Assembly: GCF_014649995.1 (NCBI RefSeq)
Contig: NZ_BMUC01000009.1
Coordinates: 306,385 to 345,193, forward strand
Length of the DNA: 38,809 nucleotides
Direction: 5' to 3'
From: Streptomyces griseoflavus
GTDB lineage: Bacteria > Actinomycetota > Actinomycetes > Streptomycetales > Streptomycetaceae
Part shown: piece after piece, positions 1 to 7,138 of the stretch
How positions within the stretch are numbered: position 1 is the stretch's first letter
How the letters are laid out: each line of letters opens with the position of its first letter
The notes under the pieces: model-generated
Told to the model about the DNA's origin: nothing
The model's input: only the letters and a program-made list of their open reading frames with translations
Database searches by the model: none
Translations under genes and position numbers: made by a program

Positions 1-2
1 TC

Positions 3-281
3 CGCCGCGGTCGTCGGCGGCGCAGGCCGGGCAAGCTGCACGGCGACAAGGGATACGACTACAACCACCTGCGGCGATGGTTACGTGACCGCCGCATCAC
101 GCCCCGGATCACCCGTAAGGGGACGGACTCCAGCCAGCGGCTGGGCCGGCACCGCTGGACCATCGAACGCACCATGGCCTGGCTCGCCGGATGCCGACGC
201 TACGAACGCAAAGCCAGCCACTTTCTGGCCTTCACCAGCATCGCCTGCACCCTCATCTGCTATCGCCGACTCACCAAATGA
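3..281 (+). CDS. IS5-family transposase, C-terminal part (5' end outside window)
   Basis: This is the last 92 codons of a DDE transposase; the reading frame is open to the window edge. The segment HGDKGYDYNHLR carries the late catalytic-region Asp typical of IS5/IS4-type transposases. RWTIERTMAWL carries the catalytic Glu, and RYERKASHFLAF followed by CYRRLTK is the usual C-terminus of the IS5 group in actinomycetes. The catalytic C-terminus shows no internal stop, so the element may be intact to the left. The stop at 279-281 is followed at once by AGATGACCTG, which could belong to the right terminal inverted repeat, but the left end is not in the window, so this cannot be tested here. The family assignment is confident. 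Whether the element is active is unknown. Confidence 0.85.
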   Translation, partial: RRGRRRRRPGKLHGDKGYDYNHLRRWLRDRRITPRITRKGTDSSQRLGRHRWTIERTMAWLAGCRRYERKASHFLAFTSIACTLICYRRLTK

Positions 282-291
282 GATGACCTGT

Positions 292-924
292 AAGCAGCCG
301 GCCGGCGGGGGAGCGGTTCGCCGCCGAGGTCATCGCATCCCGGCGGTACCTGGAGATGATGAGCGTGCTGGGTACCTGGGCGGTCGCCGGGCTGGTCCTC
401 GCAAGCACCGGCCGTCCTGCCCGGGACGGCGCGCCGGGCGCCCGGCATGGTGCTTCCGCAGCCGTTGCCTCGCCGGACGCTCCGCTCCTCACCTCGAGCA
501 TCCCGGGCACAGCGGCACCCTCGGACCGGACGGGGACCCGGCCAAACCGGCTGCGGGCAAAACCAAAATCCCTCCCCGACGTCCGGGAGGACAACCGCAG
601 GAGCGTCCTGCACAACCTGAAGACGGACTCCCTGGCGACCGCTGCCGAACTGGTCTGCCTCCTCCAGGTCACCGGACGTGCCTGGGCGCCCGCCTTCGGC
701 GCAGATCGCCCGGGTACGAGAATATCGCCGAGGAGCTCGGCATCGGCTGGGACCCCGACGCGGACTGCGAGACGGCCATCGAACTTGCCGGCCGCGCTCC
801 CGCCGACGCCCGGTGGGCACTCACCTGTCCGGAGAACCTCCAGGTTTTCGACCGCGACGGCACACGCCTGCGCGTCGAACCCGTCGTCCCCTCGGCGCTG
901 GGCATCGTCGATGCCGGGAAGTGA
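292..924 (+). pseudogene. Decayed gene pieces next to the IS element
   Basis: Codon bias shows coding-like stretches that switch frame, so this is probably broken genes and not one intact gene. From 292 to about 670 the plus frame with codons starting at 292 reads plausibly; it includes GERFAAEVIASRRYLEMMS, a hydrophobic stretch, and then DVREDNRRSVLHNLKTD. That last segment loosely resembles the N-terminal winged-helix region of ROK-type repressors. From about 718 the coding-like frame becomes the one ending at the stop 922-924; it includes ENIAEELGIGWDPDADCETA and VFDRDGTRLRVEPVV, which I do not recognise. The stop is followed by a strong hairpin at 934-969, suggesting that 924 was once a genuine gene end. 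The ROK suggestion is weak. Two unrelated fragments joined near the IS insertion are equally possible. Confidence 0.35.
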
Positions 925-933
925 CCGCCCTGT

Positions 934-969
934 GAGTGAGGGGCCGGGATGCGAACCGGCTCCTCACTC
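934..969 (+). terminator. Hairpin after the decayed gene end
   Basis: The strand at 934-947 pairs with 956-969 as a 14-bp stem with a single G-U wobble and an 8-base loop. It lies 10 bases after the stop at 924. There is no U-tract, as is usual for Streptomyces terminators. It would also insulate the nuclease-helicase gene starting at 1149 from upstream transcription. Confidence 0.6.
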
Positions 970-1056
970 CGGCGCACCGACACCTGATGCCTTTCCCGCT
1001 CCAGGGCACCCGCATGGTTTCCGGTGACGCCAGGTAACCTCGGACCCATCGTCAAC

Positions 1057-1142
1057 GCGGCCCGACGGGCTTCCGCTCCACCCCGGTGGAGTCTCGAAGG
1101 ACACGCCCCCATCCGCACGATTACTTCGTGCTGCCTGGGGGG
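1057..1142 (+). promoter_or_regulatory. Structured 5' leader A: three hairpins, last one covers the ribosome binding site
   Basis: Three consecutive hairpins are visible. H1 is GCCC-GAC-GGGC (1060-1070). H2 is CTCCAC-CCCG-GTGGAG (1076-1091). H3 is two-tiered: outer stem CCCCCA (1106-1111) with TGGGGG (1136-1141), inner stem GCACGA (1115-1120) with TCGTGC (1126-1131), and a 5-base loop. The 3' strand of the H3 outer stem is also the GGGGGGA Shine-Dalgarno of the gene starting at TTG 1149, so the folded form should block translation. The same architecture recurs before the second paralogue (3161-3227). There, the H3 loop and the whole H2 sequence differ but the stems are kept. Sequence identity is highest in H1 (18 bases from 1057) and in the 5' strand of H3. 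The role as a switch or thermometer is inference; the pairing is directly readable. Confidence 0.6.
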
Positions 1143-1148
1143 AAGTCC

Positions 1149-3038
1149 TTGCTGTTCCGCGCGTCCGCGAAAACGGTCGCCGTCATGGCGCTCGACGGTT
1201 CGTTGTTCCTGCACCTCACCGATCAGTTCGTCCACATGCACGGTTACCGGCCCGGCACCTCGGAGATCCGTTCCTGGGAGCGCAGCCTTCCCGTCCTGGC
1301 CGCCGTGCTCGAGGACGCCGGTCTGGGCGACGTGGAGATGATGCTGGAGTACGCCCTCCCGCTGAACAGCAAGCGCGCCGACGCCGTGCTCGCCGGGGTG
1401 CACCCGACGACGGGCGAGCCGTCGTACGTCGTCGTCGAGCTGAAGCAGTGGAGCCAGGCGGAGCCGGACGAGGACGATCCGGCGTTGTGCAGGATCGACG
1501 CCTACAGGCATTCGGTCCTGAACCCGATCGAGCAGGTACGCCTCTACTGCGAGTACCTCGTCAACTTCAACGGTGCGGTCGCCGAGCACCCGGATCGCGT
1601 CAGTGGCGTGGCGTTCCTGCACAACGCCACCGAGTTCGGTGTGAGCGGACTGCGGGCGGTCGAACTCGACAAGCGAGGCCAGCTCTTCACAGGCGAGCGG
1701 CGCGGAGAGTTCATCGACCACCTCCGCACCCGGCTCAGTGGTCGGCACCCAGGCGCTCGTGCGGCCGACGAACTCCGGGCGGGCAGGACGGTGCCGTCCA
1801 AGCAACTCATGTCGGTGGCGGCCCAGGAGGTCCGCGAGCGCGAGCAGTTCGTCCTCCTGGACGAACAGCAGGTCGCGTACCGCATGGTGCTCAACGCCGT
1901 ACGCAGGGCGAAGCAATCCGATCACAAGGAAGTCGTGGTCATCACCGGCGGCCCCGGCACCGGCAAGAGCGTCATCGCGCTCTCCCTGCTCGGCGAGCTG
2001 TACCGCCAGGGAGTACCCGCCCTGCACGCCACCGGCTCACAGTCATTCACCAAGACGATGCGCAAGGTCGCGGGCGCCCGCAAGCGAGAGGTGCAGGAAC
2101 TCTTCAAGTACTTCAACAGCTTCATGACGACCGAGAAGAACACCCTCGACGTCCTGATCTGCGACGAGGCCCACCGCATCCGCGAGACGTCCGCCAATCG
2201 CTACACACCGGCAGCGCACCGCACGGGCAAGCGGCAAATAGAGGAACTCATCGATGTCGCCCGTGTCCCCGTCTTCCTCCTCGACGAGCACCAGGTGGTG
2301 CGCCCGGGAGAGATGGGAACGGTGCAGGAGATAAAGGCGGCCGCGGTGGCCAAGGGCCTGGAGTGCCGTGTGGTGCCCTTGGAGAGCCAGTTCCGCTGCG
2401 GTGGCAGCGACGCCTATCTGCGCTGGGTGGTGCGGCTCCTGGGGCTGGAGCCCGGCGGCGCGGTCGTCTGGGAGCCCGACGACCGCATGCGACTGCTCGC
2501 CGCCGAGAGCCCTCAGGAGATGGAGGCCTTCCTCCAAGCCCGCCGAAGCGAAGGCTACGGCGCTCGCATGTCCGCGGGCTACTGCTGGACCTGGTCTCCG
2601 GAACCGAAGCCCGGTGACCCGCTCCCGGCCGACGTCGTCATCGGTGACTGGTCCCGCCCCTGGAACCTCCGGGGCGAACGCTCCGTCTCCGGTGCGCCTC
2701 CGTCCGCCCTGTGGGCCACCGACCCGGCCGGGTTCGGCCAGGTCGGCTGTGTCTACACGGCCCAGGGCTTCGAGTACGACTGGTCCGGCGTCATCATCGG
2801 CCCCGACCTGCTCTGGCGCGGCGACCGCTGGGTCACGGACCGTACGGCGTCGAAGGACCCGGTCTTCAAGAGGTCGACCCCGGACGACGACGTCGACCGG
2901 CTGATCCGCAACACCTACAAGGTGCTGCTGACCCGGGGCATGGTCGGCACGATCGTGTACTCGACGGACCCGGAGACGCGGGAGAAACTGCGCGAGCTGG
3001 CGGGCGGCCGGCTGGAGCGGCGAGCTTCCACGGTGTGA
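1149..3038 (+). CDS. PD-(D/E)xK nuclease-DUF2075 helicase fusion (copy A)
   Basis: The product is 629 residues from TTG 1149. An N-terminal PD-(D/E)xK nuclease-like region has Glu67 (VEMMLEYALPL), Asp78 (RADAVLAG) and the E-x-K of VVVELKQWS (Glu97, Lys99). It is followed by an SF1-like P-loop helicase of the DUF2075 type, called the Schlafen group 3 DNA/RNA helicase domain in databases. This has Walker A GGPGTGKS (about 267-274), Walker B LICDEAH (339-342), the FRCGGSDAYLRW motif and a C-terminal VLLTRG motif. TTG 1149 was chosen because it follows GGGGGGAAG by the right distance and aligns with the start of copy B. GTG 1086 is in frame and would add 21 residues (including RTRPHPH), but these come from the hairpin leader; ATG 1185 would lose conserved residues. 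It is paralogous to the next gene. Such nuclease-helicase proteins are often found in defence neighbourhoods; the substrate is unknown. Confidence 0.85.
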   Translation: MLFRASAKTVAVMALDGSLFLHLTDQFVHMHGYRPGTSEIRSWERSLPVLAAVLEDAGLGDVEMMLEYALPLNSKRADAVLAGVHPTTGEPSYVVVELKQWSQAEPDEDDPALCRIDAYRHSVLNPIEQVRLYCEYLVNFNGAVAEHPDRVSGVAFLHNATEFGVSGLRAVELDKRGQLFTGERRGEFIDHLRTRLSGRHPGARAADELRAGRTVPSKQLMSVAAQEVREREQFVLLDEQQVAYRMVLNAVRRAKQSDHKEVVVITGGPGTGKSVIALSLLGELYRQGVPALHATGSQSFTKTMRKVAGARKREVQELFKYFNSFMTTEKNTLDVLICDEAHRIRETSANRYTPAAHRTGKRQIEELIDVARVPVFLLDEHQVVRPGEMGTVQEIKAAAVAKGLECRVVPLESQFRCGGSDAYLRWVVRLLGLEPGGAVVWEPDDRMRLLAAESPQEMEAFLQARRSEGYGARMSAGYCWTWSPEPKPGDPLPADVVIGDWSRPWNLRGERSVSGAPPSALWATDPAGFGQVGCVYTAQGFEYDWSGVIIGPDLLWRGDRWVTDRTASKDPVFKRSTPDDDVDRLIRNTYKVLLTRGMVGTIVYSTDPETREKLRELAGGRLERRASTV

Positions 3039-3160
3039 CGGAGAGGCAGGCCCTCGCCACGGAGCACACGATCCGGCCATGATGGCCACGCTTCGCGTCG
3101 ATCACTGCGTCGTCGCCGTCCGTAGGGCGGTTGGTCTCCCTAAGATCCCGAGTACTGATT

Positions 3161-3227
3161 GCGGCCCGACGGGCTTCCTCATGGAGGACACGCCCCCACC
3201 CGCACGAGTCACTCGTGCTCTGGGGGA
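3161..3227 (+). promoter_or_regulatory. Structured 5' leader B, homologous to leader A
   Basis: H1 is again GCCC-GAC-GGGC, inside an 18-base stretch identical to leader A. H2 is CCTC-ATG-GAGG (3177-3187), different in sequence from A but still a hairpin. H3 has outer stem CCCCCA (3193-3198) with TGGGGG (3221-3226) and inner stem GCACGA (3202-3207) with TCGTGC (3213-3218). The inner loop is 5 bases as in A, but reads GTCAC where A has TTACT. The right side of the outer stem contains the GGGGGA Shine-Dalgarno for GTG 3236. Conserved stems with diverged loops argue for an RNA structure and not only shared coding ancestry. The in-frame residues RTRPHPH are also conserved, so a translated leader cannot be excluded. 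Confidence 0.6.
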
Positions 3228-3235
3228 CCCACCTC

Positions 3236-5356
3236 GTGTCCATGCTCCTGCTGAGGCTGGCAGCACAGGATCTGCTGACCCTGAACTCAAGGCGCCGCAT
3301 GGTGCCGCACCTGGCCGCCAGATGGCGGCACTTCCGGGGCGCCGACGCCTCGCTGTCGGAACGTTCCGCGTGGGCCGAGAGCCTCGTCAGCCTCGCGCAA
3401 GACCTGGTCGCCGCCGGGCGCGGGAACGTGGAGATGATCGTCGAGTGTGCCGCCACTCTCGACGAGACCGACCGCCCCGGCGACCCCCGACTCATCGACG
3501 TCGTCCTCGTAGGCCATCACCCGGAAGAGAGGGGACTGTCCGTCCAACTGGTCGAGTTGAAACGCTGGTCGACGGTCACCCGAGTGGAACGGGCCACTGC
3601 GGAAATGGTCCACGTACCGGGGATGGGCAGGAAGAAGCACCCCGCCCTGCAGTTGCGCGAGTACTACGAGGCGTTCACGGGCGGCAGGGGCCCACTGAAC
3701 GGACTGGATTTCGAATGCGGGGGGTTCGCCTACCTGCACAACGCCACCGACGCCTCCGTCCGGCCCCTGGTCGACGTGGACGCTCCGACCGGCTCCTACG
3801 CCGTCGTCTACACGAACGACCGGCGCGAACAGCTGATCTCCGACCTCCGTGAGCACTTCGCCGACGAAGGGGGCGCTTCCGCGGCCGAGATGCTGCTGCA
3901 GAACATGGGCTTACGCAACACACCCCTGCTCGACGCCATGATCCGCTCCCGCGGGGAGGACACGGTCTTCACCTTGCGCGGTCGGCAGAAGAAGGTCGCC
4001 GACCAGATCCTGGACACCGCGGCCAAGATTCTCCCTGACCCGCAGCGCCCCGCCCTCCTGTCGGACGAGCGGCGCGTGATCTTCCTGGTGACCGGCGGTG
4101 CCGGTACGGGGAAGAGCGCCATCGGCCTCCAGATCAAGGCGGAGCTGGAGGCGGGCGGCCACACGGTCAAGTACGCCAGCGGCAGCAGGGCCTTCAACGG
4201 CGCGATCCAGGAGCACGTCGGTTACGGGGACCGGGAGTTCAGGGAGAGCTTCACCTACTTCAGCAACTTCGTCACCCCGCCGGACCCGCCCCTGGACGTG
4301 CTGATCTGCGACGAGGCGCACCGCTTGCGGGAACGCTCGACCAACCGCTTCTGGAAACCCGAACACCAGGGCACCAAGCCCCAGGTCGACGAACTTCTCG
4401 ACGCGTCCCGACTGACCGTGTTCTTCCTCGACGAGGGCCAGACCGTGCGACCTCACGAGGTCGGCACCGTCGAACTGATCGAGGACGCGGCGCAACGGTA
4501 CGATGCCACTCTTGTCAGATACGAGCTCCGGGAACAGTTCCGATGCGGAGGCAGCGACGCCTACATCCGCTGGGTGCGGGCCATGCTTGGGGTAACGGAC
4601 GAGGAGCCGGAGCAGTGGACGCCGGACGGTTTGATGCACGTCGAGGTGGCGGACAGCCCGGAGGAACTCGAACGGATCATTCGCACGGAAGCGCTCGCCG
4701 GAGCGTCCGCCCGCCTCGTCGCGGGGTACTGCTGGCCATGGACAAAGCCGATCGGCAAGGAGAGGAGGTTGGAGGCCGACGTGCGGATCGGAGACTGGCA
4801 CAGGCCCTGGAACGCGGACAGCGACGCCTCCTGCGAGGACGGGGCGCCGCCCTGCAGAATCTGGGCCGTGCACGAGAAGGGGCTTGATCAGATCGGCTGC
4901 GTGTACACAGCCCAGGGCCTTGAGTGGGACTGGTGTGGCGTAATTATGGGCGAGGACATGGTGCGCCGGGGTGACCGGTGGGTATTCCGTCGTGGCAAGG
5001 AGCGGAAGGACCCGGAGTCGGGCGTCAAACGCGTCGCCGTTCCGGGTTCGTTCGACCCCAAGGTGAAGGCCGGAAGCGTCGACGACGAGGAGTTTGCCCG
5101 GCTGGTCCGCCACGCCTACCACGTGCTGATGACCCGGGCGAGCCGGGCGACGGTGCTCTACTCCACGGACGAGGAGACCCGGAACTATTTGAAGGAACTG
5201 GCAGGCGAGGCCCAGGTCCACGGGTTGCGCCCCACCTGGGAGAACCTGCCGGAGGAGGCACGCGTGCCGCACCTGCCCCGGCCGCGTCGCGGGCGGGGTT
5301 CCCGAAGGAGGCGGCAGAGCACGGGCCCGCACTCGCCCGAGCTTTACCTGTTCTGA
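3236..5356 (+). CDS. PD-(D/E)xK nuclease-DUF2075 helicase fusion (copy B)
   Basis: The product is 706 residues from GTG 3236, which lies 8 bases after GGGGGA; ATG 3242 is an alternative. The order is the same as in copy A. The nuclease-like core has Glu70 (VEMIVE), Asp88 (LIDVVLVG) and E-x-K in LVELKRWS (Glu107, Lys109), then Walker A GGAGTGKS (about 287-294), Walker B LICDEAH (359-362), EQFRCGGSDAYIRWV, CVYTAQGLEWDW and a VLMTRA motif near the end. It differs from copy A by insertions in the linker between nuclease and helicase and by a very basic tail (PRPRRGRGSRRRRQ) that may bind nucleic acid. The gap between copies (3039-3235) is mostly the leader, so B is under separate control or read through from A. 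The tandem divergent duplicates suggest two specificities or a heteromer. Confidence 0.85.
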   Translation: MSMLLLRLAAQDLLTLNSRRRMVPHLAARWRHFRGADASLSERSAWAESLVSLAQDLVAAGRGNVEMIVECAATLDETDRPGDPRLIDVVLVGHHPEERGLSVQLVELKRWSTVTRVERATAEMVHVPGMGRKKHPALQLREYYEAFTGGRGPLNGLDFECGGFAYLHNATDASVRPLVDVDAPTGSYAVVYTNDRREQLISDLREHFADEGGASAAEMLLQNMGLRNTPLLDAMIRSRGEDTVFTLRGRQKKVADQILDTAAKILPDPQRPALLSDERRVIFLVTGGAGTGKSAIGLQIKAELEAGGHTVKYASGSRAFNGAIQEHVGYGDREFRESFTYFSNFVTPPDPPLDVLICDEAHRLRERSTNRFWKPEHQGTKPQVDELLDASRLTVFFLDEGQTVRPHEVGTVELIEDAAQRYDATLVRYELREQFRCGGSDAYIRWVRAMLGVTDEEPEQWTPDGLMHVEVADSPEELERIIRTEALAGASARLVAGYCWPWTKPIGKERRLEADVRIGDWHRPWNADSDASCEDGAPPCRIWAVHEKGLDQIGCVYTAQGLEWDWCGVIMGEDMVRRGDRWVFRRGKERKDPESGVKRVAVPGSFDPKVKAGSVDDEEFARLVRHAYHVLMTRASRATVLYSTDEETRNYLKELAGEAQVHGLRPTWENLPEEARVPHLPRPRRGRGSRRRRQSTGPHSPELYLF

Positions 5357-5377
5357 CGCGCGCCGCCTGCACGTGGA

Positions 5378-5402
5378 GTGGCGGGCTCTCCGGGCCCGCC
5401 AC
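5378..5402. terminator. Bidirectional hairpin between convergent genes
   Basis: GTGGCGGGC (5378-5386) pairs perfectly with GCCCGCCAC (5394-5402) around a 7-base loop. It lies between the end of nuclease-helicase B and the end of the minus-strand small gene, and could serve both. Confidence 0.7.
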
Positions 5403-5410
5403 AGGCCTGC

Positions 5411-5539
5411 TCAGAGGAACAGGCGCGCTGCCGCCACCAGTGCCGTCACCACAAGCTGGGTGACGACACCCGCGGCGACGTCGACCAGGATCTCGCGAAG
5501 CCGGTGACGACGTGCAGGCTTGTACTCAACGGGGTTCAT
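5411..5539 (-). CDS. 42-residue membrane peptide, DUF6408-like
   Basis: The peptide starts MNPVEYKPARRHRLREI and continues with a single hydrophobic helix (VAAGVVTQLVVTALVAAARL) to the C-terminus. The basic N-terminal half and hydrophobic tail imply one membrane span with the N-terminus inside. The start is supported by AAGGAG 9 bases upstream of the ATG at 5539; an upstream in-frame extension lacks such a site. From memory it resembles the short DUF6408 family of Streptomyces. Its function is unknown. It ends 55 bases from the convergent nuclease-helicase gene and shares a terminator hairpin with it. Small single-span peptides beside nuclease systems can be toxins or membrane effectors, but nothing here proves that. 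Confidence 0.65.
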   Translation of the reverse strand: MNPVEYKPARRHRLREILVDVAAGVVTQLVVTALVAAARLFL

Positions 5540-5774
5540 GGATGTCCACTCCTTGGCGTGACCTGGGAATGGCGGGACCGCCCTTCCGGGCATCCGCAGT
5601 CACGCCGCGTGCGACACACAGCGAAAACCACTCGTCAGTCACAGCCGGGAACCGGCATCCGAAACACCGCCGACGTACCCTCCGGGAAGGTGCGCAGCGA
5701 GATCAACGGTAGTGGACCATCCATACGAGATCACGCCTTTTCAGCCACTGCCGGGATGGGGTTGGCGAGCGGTT

Positions 5775-5823
5775 CCCGGCTCGGCTGCGGCCGAGCCCGG
5801 GCTTGACAGCCCTTCGGGAGGGC
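5775..5823 (-). terminator. Two hairpins downstream of the PIN gene
   Basis: GGCTCGGC (5778-5785) pairs with GCCGAGCC (5790-5797) around TGCG and can extend outward with a one-base bulge. A second hairpin, GCCCT (5809-5813) with AGGGC (5819-5823), sits nearer the stop at 5849. Reading leftward these are 26 to 74 bases past the stop of the PIN-like gene and probably terminate it. Confidence 0.55.
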
Positions 5824-5848
5824 CTGCGCGCCGCGGACCGGCGTTGCG

Positions 5849-7138
5849 TCACGACTCCTCGTCGTCGTTCTCCGCGTCGTTGATGAGGGGAGCGAGGAGA
5901 GGGTGGACTCTGAAGCCGGAGGTGCGGCCCGGACCGTTCTTGTACTCAGCCGTGAGAACAGGAACCGCTGAGTCCGGGATCAGCCCTTGCTTCTGCAGCT
6001 TGCGGCTGATCCGAGTGATCGGCTTGGTGAAGCCTCTCAGCGTTCGATCGTCGTCGTAGTCACAGAGGTCGTAGACCGCTTCCGGTTCCGCATGACCGTC
6101 CATGGCTGCCGCGTAGCGGATGACCTCCACACGGTTTGCGTAACCCTCGTATTCCAGCCCGCGGAAGAGAGCCTCGAGGGCCTCGACGGTCCATCCGCCG
6201 TAGGTGACGCCTGCTTCGATGCGCTCGACTCGCTCGATGTCCTCGACGGAACCAGCCTGAAGACTGAGTCGCAGTACGGAGGCGGCAACTTCCAGGAACT
6301 GCTTCGGCGACAGCAGGTAAAGGCGGCCTCCGCCGCGTGCCCGTAGCTCCGCGGTCAACTCCGGTCGCGGGCCCCGGTTGTGGCCCCGTTCCTTGCGCCA
6401 CCAGTCTTCTTTCGCGTCCGCGGTCACGAACAGGACATCGCACTGGCGGCGGGATGCCTCTCGCAGCAACTGTTCCCAGACGAAGAAGTCACCGACCGCC
6501 CCGTTGCCGTCCTTCTTGGCGTCCATGTAGCCGGGTGGCACGCGCTGGTCGACACGCTTCTGAGCCAACGCGGTCAACGCGGCGCGGTCTTCCGGGGGGA
6601 AGGAAGGCCCCACCCTGCCGGTCAGTGCCGGCTCCAGCTTGGCGATCACCGGATCGGTACTCGTGTCGTGACCGATGTGCTGCCACTCGCCCTCACCAAC
6701 CTCATTGATCTTCTTTCGGACTTCTTCGAAGACCTCGCTCAACCGATCGTGGAGGTCTTCGACGTCGTCATCGCTCAGGGCGACCCGGTTGGCCCAGGTG
6801 CGCAGCGTTTGTACCGCTTGCACCGAGTGACCGCTCATCTCCTGGGCGGCCTTGGCGCTGGTCGACCGTGCCTCGGAGATGGTGGTCTCCCGGTTCCGCC
6901 AGAACTCCACCAGGACCTGGTGGGGAATCCATAAACGATCACCCAGGGCGCCGAGCGCCGCCAGAAGATCAGCACGGGCCTGCTCGGTGTAGCGGTAGAG
7001 ATTGAGCAGGACGTTGGCGTCCGGGGTGACAAGGCCATTCGTCAGCACCGAGCCGAAATCCGCAGTCGTTGGAGTACGGAAGGCTCCGAAGTCGTCGAAC
7101 AGTCCGCGGACGTTCGTGTCGGTCTCGGTGGTGTTCAT
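5849..7138 (-). CDS. PIN-like (DUF4935/PIN_8) nuclease-fold protein with extra C-terminal domain
   Basis: The product is 429 residues. The first about 290 match the PIN_8 type of large PIN-like domain. Candidate metal-binding acids are Asp40 (TPDANVLLNLYRY), Glu78 (VLVEFWRNRE), Asp217 (GAVGDFFVWEQLL) and Asp241/Asp245 (LFVTADAKEDWW); PPGYMDAKK is also typical. The remaining about 140 residues (YGGWTVEALEALFRGLEYEG onward, with RISRKLQKQGLIP) look like a helical or winged-helix module I do not recognise. PIN domains are usually metal-dependent RNases. The start ATG 7138 has AGGGGGA four bases upstream; an upstream in-frame extension to 7477 is compositionally unlike coding sequence. Base composition is somewhat less GC-rich than the flanking core genes, fitting acquisition together with the nuclease-helicase pair. 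Confidence 0.75.
   Translation of the reverse strand: MNTTETDTNVRGLFDDFGAFRTPTTADFGSVLTNGLVTPDANVLLNLYRYTEQARADLLAALGALGDRLWIPHQVLVEFWRNRETTISEARSTSAKAAQEMSGHSVQAVQTLRTWANRVALSDDDVEDLHDRLSEVFEEVRKKINEVGEGEWQHIGHDTSTDPVIAKLEPALTGRVGPSFPPEDRAALTALAQKRVDQRVPPGYMDAKKDGNGAVGDFFVWEQLLREASRRQCDVLFVTADAKEDWWRKERGHNRGPRPELTAELRARGGGRLYLLSPKQFLEVAASVLRLSLQAGSVEDIERVERIEAGVTYGGWTVEALEALFRGLEYEGYANRVEVIRYAAAMDGHAEPEAVYDLCDYDDDRTLRGFTKPITRISRKLQKQGLIPDSAVPVLTAEYKNGPGRTSGFRVHPLLAPLINDAENDDEES

Noticed and set aside
934-969. Reverse-strand sequence resembling a tRNA T-arm (GGTTCGCATCC)
   Set aside because: The sequence is a long symmetric hairpin with an 8-base loop; no D-arm, anticodon arm or acceptor stem can be placed, so it is a terminator-like hairpin and not a tRNA.
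1086-1148. GTG 1086 as the start of nuclease-helicase A, adding residues with RTRPHPH
   Set aside because: No Shine-Dalgarno lies upstream, the segment falls in the conserved hairpin leader, and TTG 1149 has an ideal ribosome site aligned with copy B. It is kept as an alternative only.
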